A DNA stretch of 64,000 nucleotides from JAPLKB01 sp964532465 (GCA_964532465.1 CAZHHX010000007.1:1-64000), one strand, 5' to 3'; counted from the stretch's first letter, positions 17,083 to 27,104 are shown. Numbers and translations: made by a program. The notes: generated from the letters alone by a model not told the origin.

Positions 17083-17110
17083 TACCTTTTAATCCGATCA
17101 ATTTAAATTA

Positions 17111-19678
17111 TCATTCTTCCGGCTTAACAACTAAAATTGTCCTTTTTGTATTCGCGCTTTCAAGATTTGTTTTGCCGAACCTGGTCTTATAGAAATCTAC
17201 ACCAAAAAGATTGGAATATTTGAGGTCTGTTCTTGTAAGGATGGATTTTCGGAGAGAACCCTTGAAAAGATTAATGGCACTCATATTGGCATTACTCAGG
17301 TCAGCCTTTGAAAAGTTTGTCCTTTTCGCAACAGCAAAAGTCATTATGGCATTTTTAAGCTCACATTTGCTAAAATCAGAGTCGTCAAGCACTGTTTCCA
17401 CCATCTGCGCCCTTGATAGTTTTGCACCTTCCCAGCAGGCCCTGGAGATCCTTGCGCCTGTAAACCTCGCGTCAGTCAGGGTTGTATTTATATCTGCCCT
17501 TGATCCGTCGAGTAATGCGTAACCAAAGACCGTCTGTTCCCCCTTTGCCCCGAATAATCTCATTCCCTGCGCATAAGCCTTTGTAAAATTTGCAAACGAA
17601 AGAATTGCATTGGAAAAATCAGCCTCGCCGAGATCCGCCTCTAAAAAATTCCCGTCCATCAGATCTGCATCGATAAATAATGCTTTTCTGGCAATGACTT
17701 TATGGGCAATCACTTCTTTCATACAGCATTTTTCAAAGACAGTGCCATTCATGACAGCTCCTGTCAAATTGGCTTTCATAAAATCGGAGTCTGTAAAGTC
17801 GGCGTCAGATAAATCGGCTTCAGACATTTTTGATTTCCGGAAACATGCACCTGCTACAATCGCCGTACAAAACCGTGCATGATTTAATGACGCACCGGTA
17901 AAATCCGCGCCGATCAAACGGGATTTATCAAAGATCGTATCATCGAGTTTAGCATTTTTAAAAATTGTTTTTTCAAGTACAGCACCGGTAAAATCCGCGC
18001 CTGACAGATCAGTATCTGAAAAGTCAAGGCCTGACAGATCAAGGTTTTTCAGGTTTTTATCGCTCCCGTAGAGAGCCAAAACCTCTTCAACAGTTAAATT
18101 TTTTGCTGTTAAAGGTGTCTCCGTAAGAGACTCAGCGGCAGGCTGTTTCATATCCTCTGCAGCTTTTGCAGTTTCATCTGCCTTTTTTTTCAGTCCGTCC
18201 AGGTCTCTCTCTACTTCCCTTCCGATCCTCTCCACCTCTCTTAACTGAGTTTCAATATCCGGCCTTGCAATACCTGCCTTCCTGAAACCTGCCATTACTT
18301 CATCTGCTGACATTTGGACCGGCTGAGGCTTCGGTTCCAGCATTCTGAGAGCATCTTTTTCGCTTATGTTGAACTTCTTCATCAATTCCGCAGTATGCTG
18401 TTCCATCTGAACAATCATGAGTTCCATTTCAGCAAGGGATGCCGATCCGTCTGCGGCAGGTTTGGGGCCGTACTTTCTCAAAGCCTCCTCCGGTGTGAGC
18501 CCGATCTTCTTGAGTTGTGCAGTTGCCCTTGCTTCAAGCTCCTGCACTTCTTTCATAAGGGTCATAAGCTCCGGCCTGATGCTTTCCGCAGCAGGAACTT
18601 CAGGCAGTTTTTCCTGTAGTGTGTCTATTTGGGTTGGATCTTCGGCAGTTGCCTCAACAGGCGGCAGAGGGTTCAGTTCTTTCTGAAAGAGTTCGTAATA
18701 ATAATCTATCGGTTTTGGTTCATCGGAGAGGTTTTCCCATCGGGCAAAGCAATAAAAAACATCGTCAAAATCCTCGTCCGTAATTTCCGTTGAGCCCCGG
18801 AACAGGAGAACCCCCCGTTCTTTATCCGGAAGGAGCCATAATGTTTCAGGTCTTGAGCTTACTTCTTTAAAAACCTCATTATTGCCTTCCCTCAAATGGA
18901 CAAATATCCGTGCTCTCAGACCTGGGAGCATTGATTTGAAAAAAGAATGCTGAGGATGCATGTTGTGAATCTCTATATTTTCATCTCCTGTAAAGAAACC
19001 GTTTATCCTCTGATCCGGAGGCGCTGTATTAAAGTATTCGGGATCGGTTCCCCTGGGGAAGTGAGGCCAGCTTTCAATAAGGTACTCTTCATCAACCTGT
19101 CCCATGTATTGCATCCTCTGGGGCCATGTCATAGGATATGCCGTAAAACCGGCAGGATCGGGCAGATCCCCCTGACAACCGACAAGGTGGCATTCATCCT
19201 GTATGTTGGGAATGGCTGCGATCCCTTTGCTGTCAGTGTCACACCCCTTGCCAAAGGGGTTTCTATCGAATTCTGATCCGCCGAAGGCATGAGCATAATC
19301 AACAGGCATTTCAGTAAAAGGTTCAGGATCAGTTGACCAGAAGGCTGTCCAGTGCATATTGCCAAAAACAGCAAGGGACTTGGAAATACCTCCCACATTG
19401 ACAATTGCCTTAAGGCCCTTTACCGGTTCCCGTGAAAAACATGATCCGTATACAAGAAATTCGCCACGTTGTTTCGGTATGCCGAAGTCGAAAATCTCAT
19501 CTTTTCCAAGGGATGCCTCTATTGCAGGCCACATCTCCTGCTCATGAAGGAGTCTATCTTCTTTTCCATTCAAATCAAAACAAAAAAAAGCACAGGCCGA
19601 AAGGGACAGGAAATCTTTTCCCTCCATTGAAAAAGATTTAAACATAATGGACATATTATCGGGCTTAATAGTTTTCAT
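17111..19678 (-). CDS. DUF2169 plus pentapeptide-repeat T6SS adaptor-like protein (cassette 1)
   Basis: 855 residues, about 400 shorter than its two paralogs. DUF2169 covers residues about 1-310 (PFGKGCDTDSKGIAAIPNIQD, FRGSTEITDEDFDDVFYCFARWENL). A Pro/Glu-rich helical linker spans about 315-505 and contains three copies of a motif like KKIGLTPEEALRKYGPKP / KKFNISEKDALRMLEPKP. The cap LTVEEVLALYGSDKNLKNLDLSG precedes pentapeptide repeats to about residue 845. The DnaG/TOPRIM-like region of the other two is absent. It lies between vgrG and the free pentapeptide gene. It probably acts as a loading chaperone for the VgrG1 spike; that is inferred from the DUF2169 family. Confidence 0.88.
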   Translation of the reverse strand: MKTIKPDNMSIMFKSFSMEGKDFLSLSACAFFCFDLNGKEDRLLHEQEMWPAIEASLGKDEIFDFGIPKQRGEFLVYGSCFSREPVKGLKAIVNVGGISKSLAVFGNMHWTAFWSTDPEPFTEMPVDYAHAFGGSEFDRNPFGKGCDTDSKGIAAIPNIQDECHLVGCQGDLPDPAGFTAYPMTWPQRMQYMGQVDEEYLIESWPHFPRGTDPEYFNTAPPDQRINGFFTGDENIEIHNMHPQHSFFKSMLPGLRARIFVHLREGNNEVFKEVSSRPETLWLLPDKERGVLLFRGSTEITDEDFDDVFYCFARWENLSDEPKPIDYYYELFQKELNPLPPVEATAEDPTQIDTLQEKLPEVPAAESIRPELMTLMKEVQELEARATAQLKKIGLTPEEALRKYGPKPAADGSASLAEMELMIVQMEQHTAELMKKFNISEKDALRMLEPKPQPVQMSADEVMAGFRKAGIARPDIETQLREVERIGREVERDLDGLKKKADETAKAAEDMKQPAAESLTETPLTAKNLTVEEVLALYGSDKNLKNLDLSGLDFSDTDLSGADFTGAVLEKTIFKNAKLDDTIFDKSRLIGADFTGASLNHARFCTAIVAGACFRKSKMSEADLSDADFTDSDFMKANLTGAVMNGTVFEKCCMKEVIAHKVIARKALFIDADLMDGNFLEADLGEADFSNAILSFANFTKAYAQGMRLFGAKGEQTVFGYALLDGSRADINTTLTDARFTGARISRACWEGAKLSRAQMVETVLDDSDFSKCELKNAIMTFAVAKRTNFSKADLSNANMSAINLFKGSLRKSILTRTDLKYSNLFGVDFYKTRFGKTNLESANTKRTILVVKPEE

Positions 19679-19691
19679 GGACTGTAGTTAT

Positions 19692-22466
19692 TCAACCAAG
19701 CTTTATAAAATTGCCTTTTGCCTCGATGGCTGCTGAGCTTAGAACCACTTCATTGGCATCCAGTTTCATCTTTATACTTCCCTGGTCGATGGAGATGGAT
19801 TTGCCGCCCTGCTCCATCTTGCATAAACCGTTAGTAAACTTTATCTGATTTCCCTGGCCGTAGGTCATAGTGGCAGAATTGCCGTCTACCAATACATTCC
19901 CTCCGCCTCCGCCCTTAGCAATCTCAACCCTGTCGTTATTTACAAAAACCTTTGCTCCTGAAGCATTCCCGGTATCACGTTTTATCGTAATAGAATCGCC
20001 TTTATCCATCTCTATTAAGGCAGTCTTGTTATTACTTATTGTAATAGTATCATTGTTTGTTAAAATGACCGGCTTTATCTCTATAAAGGAGGACATAGTC
20101 CCTGCTCTGTCCACACCTGTTTTAATGCCGTGAGAGGCTGTTGAATCGGCCTGTATCTTAACACCTTGTCCATCAAGTTCTATTTTGGAAAGCGGATGAA
20201 AATTCTTCGGATTCAGTTTTTTTGCAAGCACACCAAGAGCAATTCCTTCAGCAATAGTTGATGCTGTAGCAGCTCCCAGACTTACAGCCATACTCTTTAA
20301 AGCTCCTGTGCCTTCTTCTTCATGGGGAAAAACATATGATCCGCTTTCCCCGGCCAGGGCGCCGGCAAGTGCGAAAAATGCTGCAACACCAAGCGTCAAA
20401 CCTGTTCTTGAGCCTTCAACGATGAGTTTTTCAGCAGCACTCAATCCTGCCGAAATGGTAACCTTATCTGTTCCAAGCAGATCATCTTCATCCTTTATGC
20501 GCTCAGTTGTCTTGCCGAATTCGAGATGAGGCCCGAACTTTACCTCCGTGACAGCTCCAGCTTCAACACCAAACTTTACGCCGACCGTGAAATCCGAACT
20601 TTGTCCGAGCACTGCTTCCATTTTTGACCCCACGGTAATCCAGTTTTCAGCTCCCAGAACAATGGAATCCTCCTGACCGCATACCACTTCATGCTTGCTG
20701 CCTTTTGATTTCAATTCAAAACTCGGGGAATCCTCATTACCGACCCAGAGCCAACTGCCTTCTTCCCCTTTAAGTGAACAATACATGCCAAAGGATTTCT
20801 TCCCTTCCTTGTCTTCCATAATGATTTTATGTCCGCCTGCTGATTGTATGATACTCTGCGATGAATTATCTTTCGAGGAATCTGTGGAATTGCTTTTTAC
20901 CACATTTGCATTGCTGGAGTTGAAAAGTGAGCCCGATATTACAGGCTGGTCAGGATCTCCGTCCCTAAAACTGATGATTACCTCTGCGCCTTTATGCAGG
21001 GGGAAGTGTATCCCGTACGTTTTGCCGCCTGCACCCGCGTAAGGGGATGCCATTCTGATCCATACAGAGCCCTTCCCAGCTCCTTTTGATGTGGCAGGAA
21101 AGGGGAGTTTTACCTTATAACGGCCTTTATCGTCAATCTGGGCGTATTCACTCTCTTTTCCATCCGAGAGGGCCTCTCCATCTACAATGGCATTCATCGT
21201 ACTATATATTCTTGGCCTTGGCGTCTGGCGTTGAGGCCTGAACTGAATACCCGAAGGTATTATAACAAAGGCATTTTCATAAAAAGAAGGGTAATCATTT
21301 ATGGGCTGCATGCCTGATAACTGCTGCTGACCCCTGTGAATCACTTCCACAACAAAATAATTGCCCTTAAATCCTGACGATGCCCCTTCATCAAGGGTTA
21401 TAAGCATGCCCGGCATAAAAGGCACAGCGGTGCTTCTGCCTGAATAAAGACTGCCCCGACAGAAGATTTCCTGTGCTCTTATAGTTGCCAGAAAATAACC
21501 ATCACCTCCTGTATTTGGGTTAATAAAGTTTTCTCCGTATATTCTTATCTCGCCCTGTAAGGTAGTATCTTCTTTCCCGTCATTTGACACAAAGGCCGAA
21601 CATGATATAACCCCTGCATCTCCTAAAGATACCTTTTCATATCCATAATTCACTATGGTGACTTTCCTGGGAAGCATGCTTTGCTCAAGAGACAGGTTAT
21701 GCATGGCATTCGGGTCAGGTGCGGTAGACTGATCGGTAAGAAAACGGTAACGCAAATTATTGGCCCTTGAGAGGTTTGTATCCTTTCTATCGGTAAAGAC
21801 TACCTGTTCCTGAGAAAGGACAATATAATTACCGTTTGTATCCTTTTCCGGTTCTCCTTTATCATTCCTCTTCAATGGAGCCTGGTCAAAATAGTAATAT
21901 ATACCCTCACGCTCAATAAGACGGGACAGAAAATCCAGGTCTGTTTCCTCATACTGGCAAACATAGGCAAAACGATTGTACGGGTCTTTAGCAGAGTTAT
22001 ATTTATCTTCGCTTTTAAGTACAATAAGTTGATCCTGGCTGCTGAGCATCCCTTCTTTCAGCAAGGTTTCCATAATATTCTCAGTACCTTGTTTATAAAG
22101 AGGGGTTTCTATAAATACATCAGATTTTCTGAACATTCCCAGGGATGAAAATTTAGGCACAACGATTGCTCTGTAGTGGTAATATCCGCCTATTTTATCT
22201 TTCTTCAAAAAAGCAACAATGATGCCATGATATACCGAGGATGCTGTCTGCACAGGATTTGTCGTTGTATCATCCATTGCTATTGTAAAAGTAGCTCTTC
22301 TGCTAAGGAGATTTGTTTTGACTACTTCCGTTTCGGAACGAAGGTTTACGGTAAATTCATAAGGCCGTGAAACTGTTTCACGGCCCTCAAAGTAGATAAC
22401 ATCAAATACAGGTTTTTCAGGATCATTCGTATTGTAGTCTATAACAAATGTAAGTTGATTGGCCAT
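19692..22466 (-). CDS. vgrG: VgrG spike protein with extended beta-rich tail and hydrophobic insert (cassette 1)
   Basis: 924 residues; T6SS spike TssI. The core begins MANQLTFVIDYNTNDPEKP and has the FPLHKGAEVIISFRDGDPDQP motif near residue 490. The region about 550-650 carries gp5-like repeats. Residues about 689-707 and 722-748 are two Gly/Ala-rich hydrophobic stretches, after which beta-repeat sequence resumes (KIELDGQGVKIQADS, DTITISNNKTALIEMDKGDS) to the end AKGNFIKLG. It differs from the other two VgrGs, which end in coiled coils. Its ATG has GAGGT upstream. It is the first spike gene after the core T6SS genes and the lipoprotein gene. Confidence 0.93.
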   Translation of the reverse strand: MANQLTFVIDYNTNDPEKPVFDVIYFEGRETVSRPYEFTVNLRSETEVVKTNLLSRRATFTIAMDDTTTNPVQTASSVYHGIIVAFLKKDKIGGYYHYRAIVVPKFSSLGMFRKSDVFIETPLYKQGTENIMETLLKEGMLSSQDQLIVLKSEDKYNSAKDPYNRFAYVCQYEETDLDFLSRLIEREGIYYYFDQAPLKRNDKGEPEKDTNGNYIVLSQEQVVFTDRKDTNLSRANNLRYRFLTDQSTAPDPNAMHNLSLEQSMLPRKVTIVNYGYEKVSLGDAGVISCSAFVSNDGKEDTTLQGEIRIYGENFINPNTGGDGYFLATIRAQEIFCRGSLYSGRSTAVPFMPGMLITLDEGASSGFKGNYFVVEVIHRGQQQLSGMQPINDYPSFYENAFVIIPSGIQFRPQRQTPRPRIYSTMNAIVDGEALSDGKESEYAQIDDKGRYKVKLPFPATSKGAGKGSVWIRMASPYAGAGGKTYGIHFPLHKGAEVIISFRDGDPDQPVISGSLFNSSNANVVKSNSTDSSKDNSSQSIIQSAGGHKIIMEDKEGKKSFGMYCSLKGEEGSWLWVGNEDSPSFELKSKGSKHEVVCGQEDSIVLGAENWITVGSKMEAVLGQSSDFTVGVKFGVEAGAVTEVKFGPHLEFGKTTERIKDEDDLLGTDKVTISAGLSAAEKLIVEGSRTGLTLGVAAFFALAGALAGESGSYVFPHEEEGTGALKSMAVSLGAATASTIAEGIALGVLAKKLNPKNFHPLSKIELDGQGVKIQADSTASHGIKTGVDRAGTMSSFIEIKPVILTNNDTITISNNKTALIEMDKGDSITIKRDTGNASGAKVFVNNDRVEIAKGGGGGNVLVDGNSATMTYGQGNQIKFTNGLCKMEQGGKSISIDQGSIKMKLDANEVVLSSAAIEAKGNFIKLG

Positions 22467-22523
22467 ATAAATACCTCGTAACTAATAATTCAAGCTATTT
22501 AAGCTGTTTGACAGTTTTTTTAA

Positions 22524-23393
22524 TTATTTTATCTCTTTAACAATACGCTGTTTTATTCTTGGCATAGGTTCTCCTGTATCAATGGCAACCCAGCTTTCCT
22601 TGAACTTTTTCTTCACAGACGACTTATCAAAAATCTTTTCTGTCGTAGTAAGGGAAATATCTATGGTGTATTCGCCCTTCCCCTTAAAGAAAACGTTTAT
22701 TGACTCCAGTTCGCTCGTTCGCCATTCCAGCGTTCTCAACTGATTTTTATAATTATTCTCAAAAGCTTCCGCTGAAGTCATTTTCTTATCCGGAAATTCC
22801 ATGTAAAAGTCCTGTACGGACAGGAATCCATGCAGGGAATCAGCGGGCGCCTTCTCATCCAGGAGACCAAACCATCTGTACGCCAGGCTTTTTACATCAT
22901 TTTCATTAAACCTTGGTATTTCCGCAGGCGCAGGCCTTAGATCCTCTCTCGGCGGGGTATAAACATTCATAACGGTCGCCTTTGATGATGATGCAATTAT
23001 GCTGTGGGGTACATTTGAAGGTATGATGTAAACGCCGCCCTGATTGACCTGTTTTGTTTCTTTATTAATTGTTACAATAAAGCTCCCTTCAAGTACATAT
23101 CCCAAAGTATCTTCTATCCTGTGTGTAAGAGATATGTCTTTGGACGCTTCTGATTTGCCGACCTCAAGAACCTCCATTGTCAGGCGGTCATTAAAATATA
23201 CTTTTCGCCTTGTCCTGTCATTTACTGTGCTCCAGGTTGTATCATCGGCAGACAATATTGCAGGGTTTACCTGTGTAGTAGGCCAGCGGAGGCTGTAATC
23301 CCGTTTAAGTATTTCTTTTTTTCCGCTGCAGCCCGTTGATATTAATGTAATCATTATGAACAGGGCTAATGCGGTAAATCTTGCAGTTATCAT
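22524..23393 (-). CDS. Predicted lipoprotein with cupin and NTF2/SnoaL-like domains
   Basis: 289 residues. The signal peptide ends in the lipobox LISTGC with Cys22, so it is predicted to be lipid-anchored in the envelope. Residues about 75-170 look like a single cupin barrel (THRIEDTLGYVLEGSFIVTI, then GGVYIIPSNVPHSI). Residues about 185-285 resemble an NTF2/SnoaL-like fold (RWFGLLDEKAPADSLHGFLS...FKESWVAIDTGEPMPRIKQ). Cupins bind metals or small molecules, but only some of the usual His ligands can be picked out here. It lies 21 bases after clpV and 57 bases before vgrG, inside the T6SS operon, so it is probably co-expressed. Not a known core T6SS part. Confidence 0.7.
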   Translation of the reverse strand: MITARFTALALFIMITLISTGCSGKKEILKRDYSLRWPTTQVNPAILSADDTTWSTVNDRTRRKVYFNDRLTMEVLEVGKSEASKDISLTHRIEDTLGYVLEGSFIVTINKETKQVNQGGVYIIPSNVPHSIIASSSKATVMNVYTPPREDLRPAPAEIPRFNENDVKSLAYRWFGLLDEKAPADSLHGFLSVQDFYMEFPDKKMTSAEAFENNYKNQLRTLEWRTSELESINVFFKGKGEYTIDISLTTTEKIFDKSSVKKKFKESWVAIDTGEPMPRIKQRIVKEIK

Positions 23394-23414
23394 GATAAGA
23401 CTTGCCTCGCTCTT

Positions 23415-26069
23415 CTAAACCGCATTTTCCGGCACTGCTGCCTCATTGTCGAAAAGAAAGGTAAAAGAACCATCTTCTGCCGTATCAAAATGCACAGATG
23501 AAGGCATCCCGCCCTCGCTCATATGAGTGAGGATCGTCTGTGATAATCTGGGGAGTACATTGCCATTCAGTATATAATCAATGTTTCGCGCTCCCGTCTC
23601 TACCTCAGTGCAGCGGGCCGTTATGGTGTCCGCTACAGCAGGCGCCCATGTCATAACCATTCTATTGTTTTCAAGCAATGTCTTCTGGATCCTTTTAAGC
23701 TTCAGTTCAACTATGAGTTTCATCGCTTCGGTGTTCAGGCTGCAAAAGGGCAGAACAGTCATACGGGCAAGCAGTGCGGGCTTAAAATGGGACGACAGGA
23801 TGGGTCTTACAGCGCCCATCATTGCATCGGCAGGCGGAATCTCAGCGCCGGATGTCATTTCCTGGATGACGTCGGATGCAAGGTTGCTTGTAAGTATGAT
23901 GATGGTGTTGCGGAAATTGATCTCTTTGCCTTCACCGTCATTTGCAATACCTTTGTCAAATATCTGGTAAAAAAGGTTCATTACATCTATGTGGGCTTTT
24001 TCAGATTCATCAAGAAGGACAACAGAATACGGCCGCTGTCTCACCGCTTCCGTAAGCATTCCTCCTTCGCCATACCCTACATAACCCGGCGGAGAACCGA
24101 TGAGACGGCTTACCGTATGGCTTTCCTGAAATTCACTCATATTTATGGTAACTATGTTTTTTTCACTGCCGAAGAGCAGGTCTGCCAGAGCAAGGCCGCA
24201 TTCTGTTTTTCCGGTCCCGCTGGGGCCAACAAAAAGGAACACGCCTATAGGCTGAGTCGGATTCTTAAGTCCTGATTTGGCTGACCTGATTACCTCGGCA
24301 AGCCCCGTCATGGCCGTATCCTGTCCTTTAATCCTCTCCTTCAGACGTTCCTCAAGGTGAATTACGGTTTCAGCCTCGTCTTTAAGCATCTTGCCCAGAG
24401 GTATGCCTGTCCAGTCGGAAACAACCTGCGCAACCGACTCCGGGTCAACCTCAATACGGATAAGAGGGTTATTGTCCTGAATGGAAGTAAGTTCCTTTTC
24501 TGCTGCATCAAGATCGCTTTTCAGGGCATCTTTTTTGGCCGGATCATCCTGGGCAACAGCCTGCAACTCATCTCTTATTTCAAGGAGCTTCCGGACGGCT
24601 TCTTTCTCTTTTATCCAGCGTTCACGAATAACATCCGCTTCTCCTGAAACACTATTTTTTTCCTTCAGGATTGTCTGGTACTTTTCCTCATCAATTTCTG
24701 CGCCATTCAGCCTGTCTCTGTCTAAAGCAGTTATTTCTCGTATAAGCGCCTCAACAGCCCTTTCTTTTGCCTCAAGGGGGGCAGGTTTGGCGGTAAGGTT
24801 TATTTTTACCCTGGCACAGCTCGTATCGATAAGGTCTATTGCTTTGTCCGGGAGAAATCTTCCCGTAATGTATCTATCCGAAAATCTGGCGGCAGTCTCC
24901 ACAGCATCATCCCTGATAACAACTTTATGAGCCTTTTCGTAGCTCTCCTTAAGCCCTCTGAGCATAAGAATGGTGCTTTCTACATCAGGCTCATCCAGCT
25001 TAACCAACTGGAAACGTCTTGCCAGCGCAGGGTCTTTCTCGAAATATTTTTTGTATTCCGTCCATGTAGTCGCGGCAACGGTTTTCAGTTCCCCCCGAGC
25101 CAATGCAGGTTTTAAAAGGTTTGCCGCGTCACCGCCGCCCGATGAAGCTCCTGCGCCTACAAGCGTATGCGCCTCATCTATGAAAAGTATTATGGGTTTT
25201 TCAGATGATTTTATCTCTCCAATAACTCCTTTCAGCCTGTTTTCGAATTCGCCTTTTACTCCGGCGCCGGCCTCAAGCGCACCCATATCGAGGCCAAGAA
25301 GCGTAACCCCTTTCAGCATATCAGGCACATCATCCTGTATGATGCGAAGAGCAAGGCCTTCCACAACAGCAGTCTTCCCTACACCTGGTTCTCCGACGCA
25401 TATAGGGTTATTCTTGCGTCTTCTTCCCAGTATGTCTATCATCTGCCTGATCTCATTATCACGTCCAAATACAGGGTCAATATCTCCGCTTGCAGCTCTT
25501 TTTGTAAAATCCATGCAAAAACGGCTCAAAAATCCCCCGTCTCCTTTCACCGGCGAAGACGCCTGTGCCCCGGTCTCACCGGAAAACGCCTCATTTTCAA
25601 CAGAAGATTTTGTAATGGCCCAGAAGTCCTTTACTAAGGCTTCCCTTCCTATATCCTTAAAAATATCCGCATAGTGTCCTGAAGCATAAAGAGAGGGTCT
25701 GGCGAGAAAAGCAAGCAGTAACGCTCCGGAGCGCACTTTTCGTTCGGAAAGATCGACAGATGCAATGAGCCAGGCATCCTGTATGAGATCAAGCAATTGT
25801 GGTGAAAATACCGGTTTTGCGGCATTTCCGGTCTTATAGTCTTCAAGCGACTGTCCTATGGCCTTTTGTAGCTGTCCCACTTCAATACCGAAACGCTGCA
25901 CTATCAGCGGCAGGTCGGAACCCTGCTCTTCCAGGGCTTTTGTGATAAAGTGTTCTACGGTGATCTCATAATGGGTCCTGGATACACACAGACCTGCTGC
26001 ATTCTGAAGTGATCTTGTACATACACTGTTAAGATGCATAAGAAGCGACTTTATATCAACTGTTATCAT
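23415..26069 (-). CDS. clpV: T6SS ATPase ClpV (TssH)
   Basis: 884 residues, a Clp/Hsp100 AAA+ ATPase that disassembles the contracted TssB-TssC sheath. The N-domain (about 1-160) has two Clp-N repeats. The first Walker A is GEPGVGKT at 226-233 with Walker B ILFIDEAHTL. A coiled middle domain follows. The second AAA domain has GPSGTGKTE and VVLLDESEKAH. The C-terminal small domain ends near residue 870. Length is usual for TssH. It lies 27 bases after tssG. The N-terminal segment before the first Clp-N repeat is short but matches the ClpV type rather than ClpB. Confidence 0.95.
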   Translation of the reverse strand: MITVDIKSLLMHLNSVCTRSLQNAAGLCVSRTHYEITVEHFITKALEEQGSDLPLIVQRFGIEVGQLQKAIGQSLEDYKTGNAAKPVFSPQLLDLIQDAWLIASVDLSERKVRSGALLLAFLARPSLYASGHYADIFKDIGREALVKDFWAITKSSVENEAFSGETGAQASSPVKGDGGFLSRFCMDFTKRAASGDIDPVFGRDNEIRQMIDILGRRRKNNPICVGEPGVGKTAVVEGLALRIIQDDVPDMLKGVTLLGLDMGALEAGAGVKGEFENRLKGVIGEIKSSEKPIILFIDEAHTLVGAGASSGGGDAANLLKPALARGELKTVAATTWTEYKKYFEKDPALARRFQLVKLDEPDVESTILMLRGLKESYEKAHKVVIRDDAVETAARFSDRYITGRFLPDKAIDLIDTSCARVKINLTAKPAPLEAKERAVEALIREITALDRDRLNGAEIDEEKYQTILKEKNSVSGEADVIRERWIKEKEAVRKLLEIRDELQAVAQDDPAKKDALKSDLDAAEKELTSIQDNNPLIRIEVDPESVAQVVSDWTGIPLGKMLKDEAETVIHLEERLKERIKGQDTAMTGLAEVIRSAKSGLKNPTQPIGVFLFVGPSGTGKTECGLALADLLFGSEKNIVTINMSEFQESHTVSRLIGSPPGYVGYGEGGMLTEAVRQRPYSVVLLDESEKAHIDVMNLFYQIFDKGIANDGEGKEINFRNTIIILTSNLASDVIQEMTSGAEIPPADAMMGAVRPILSSHFKPALLARMTVLPFCSLNTEAMKLIVELKLKRIQKTLLENNRMVMTWAPAVADTITARCTEVETGARNIDYILNGNVLPRLSQTILTHMSEGGMPSSVHFDTAEDGSFTFLFDNEAAVPENAV

Positions 26070-26096
26070 GCCTTCCTCCTGTATTTTAATATTCTA

Positions 26097-27104
26097 TTAA
26101 TTGCACGAAAATCTTACTTTATACGTTTCAGGCAGAGGATTTCCTGCCCAGGTATTGTAGCCCAACCTTGACCAGCTATCTCCTCCGAGACAGGCAATGG
26201 ATGTATCCTTCCCGTTGATAAGGAGCTCTATGTCCCATAGAAGGGGCTGATCGAGATACAAACTAATTGCCTGATTCATAGTTCGGAATTTTTTTGCATC
26301 AGGGAGTAATGTTTCATATGTGTCATGATCTACGGGGCCAATTTTTACAGAAAATTTTCCTGTTCTGTCGGGTATCCTGTCTCCGATATGCGTATCTTCC
26401 CCCAGTATACTACAGGAAGAACCAAGGGAAGATCTCTGCCCTCGAGGAATAGGGACAACTCTTTCCTCGCACTGGATAACCTGCACCTTTCTTACGTTGA
26501 TGTTACCGGCAACAAGGGAGCGCAATCCTTCGGCAGAGCGCGGGAACTGACTGAAGATTCCTGTGTAGCGGAGCAGGCTTTCCGCATCATCTATACGCTC
26601 ACGAACCTTTTCACCTTCAAAACCTATGAGAGAGAATAGCCGAAAAAGCATCTTTTCGTCTTTCCTCTCAAATAACTGGTAATACAACTTTGAAAAACCC
26701 CAGCATTCAAAGAACATTTTATAAATACGGGTACTGAAAATATCAATAAAATCCCTGCTTATGGTATGGTCCTGGGCTTGTTCCTGCAGTAAATCTTCCG
26801 TATAAAAAGTCGGCAGGGGCGAAGATGGGCCGTACAGACCAAGAAAGGTTGTCGTAATCCGATACAGATCCTTATCACCGGACAATACCTCAATATCGGC
26901 AACATCGGTTTTGGGAAATGCAAGGGTGAGTTCAGGCCTTACACGTATATAACGGGACAGCTCTTCAAAGTCTGAGTTCGGACCATGTTCTTTGTCTAAC
27001 AAATATAAAATCAGACGATATGCCTGGATAAAAGAATGGCGATGGCCTTCCTTTAGCAATATATCTTTTAATTGAGGGTTCTGTCCCCTGTCCTTATCGG
27101 CCAT
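26097..27104 (-). CDS. tssG: T6SS baseplate subunit TssG
   Basis: 335 residues. TssG forms the baseplate wedge with TssF and TssE. Family features: RHSFIQAYRLILYLL near residue 25, then VRPELTLAFPKTDVADIEVL, the TTFLGLYGPSSPLPTFYTEDLLQ motif near residues 85-110, and the late SRLGYNTWAGNPLP segment. The ATG at 27104 lies within the end of tssF (37-base overlap), showing translational coupling as usual for tssF-tssG. Function is established for the family; the assignment is by motif. Confidence 0.93.
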   Translation of the reverse strand: MADKDRGQNPQLKDILLKEGHRHSFIQAYRLILYLLDKEHGPNSDFEELSRYIRVRPELTLAFPKTDVADIEVLSGDKDLYRITTTFLGLYGPSSPLPTFYTEDLLQEQAQDHTISRDFIDIFSTRIYKMFFECWGFSKLYYQLFERKDEKMLFRLFSLIGFEGEKVRERIDDAESLLRYTGIFSQFPRSAEGLRSLVAGNINVRKVQVIQCEERVVPIPRGQRSSLGSSCSILGEDTHIGDRIPDRTGKFSVKIGPVDHDTYETLLPDAKKFRTMNQAISLYLDQPLLWDIELLINGKDTSIACLGGDSWSRLGYNTWAGNPLPETYKVRFSCN

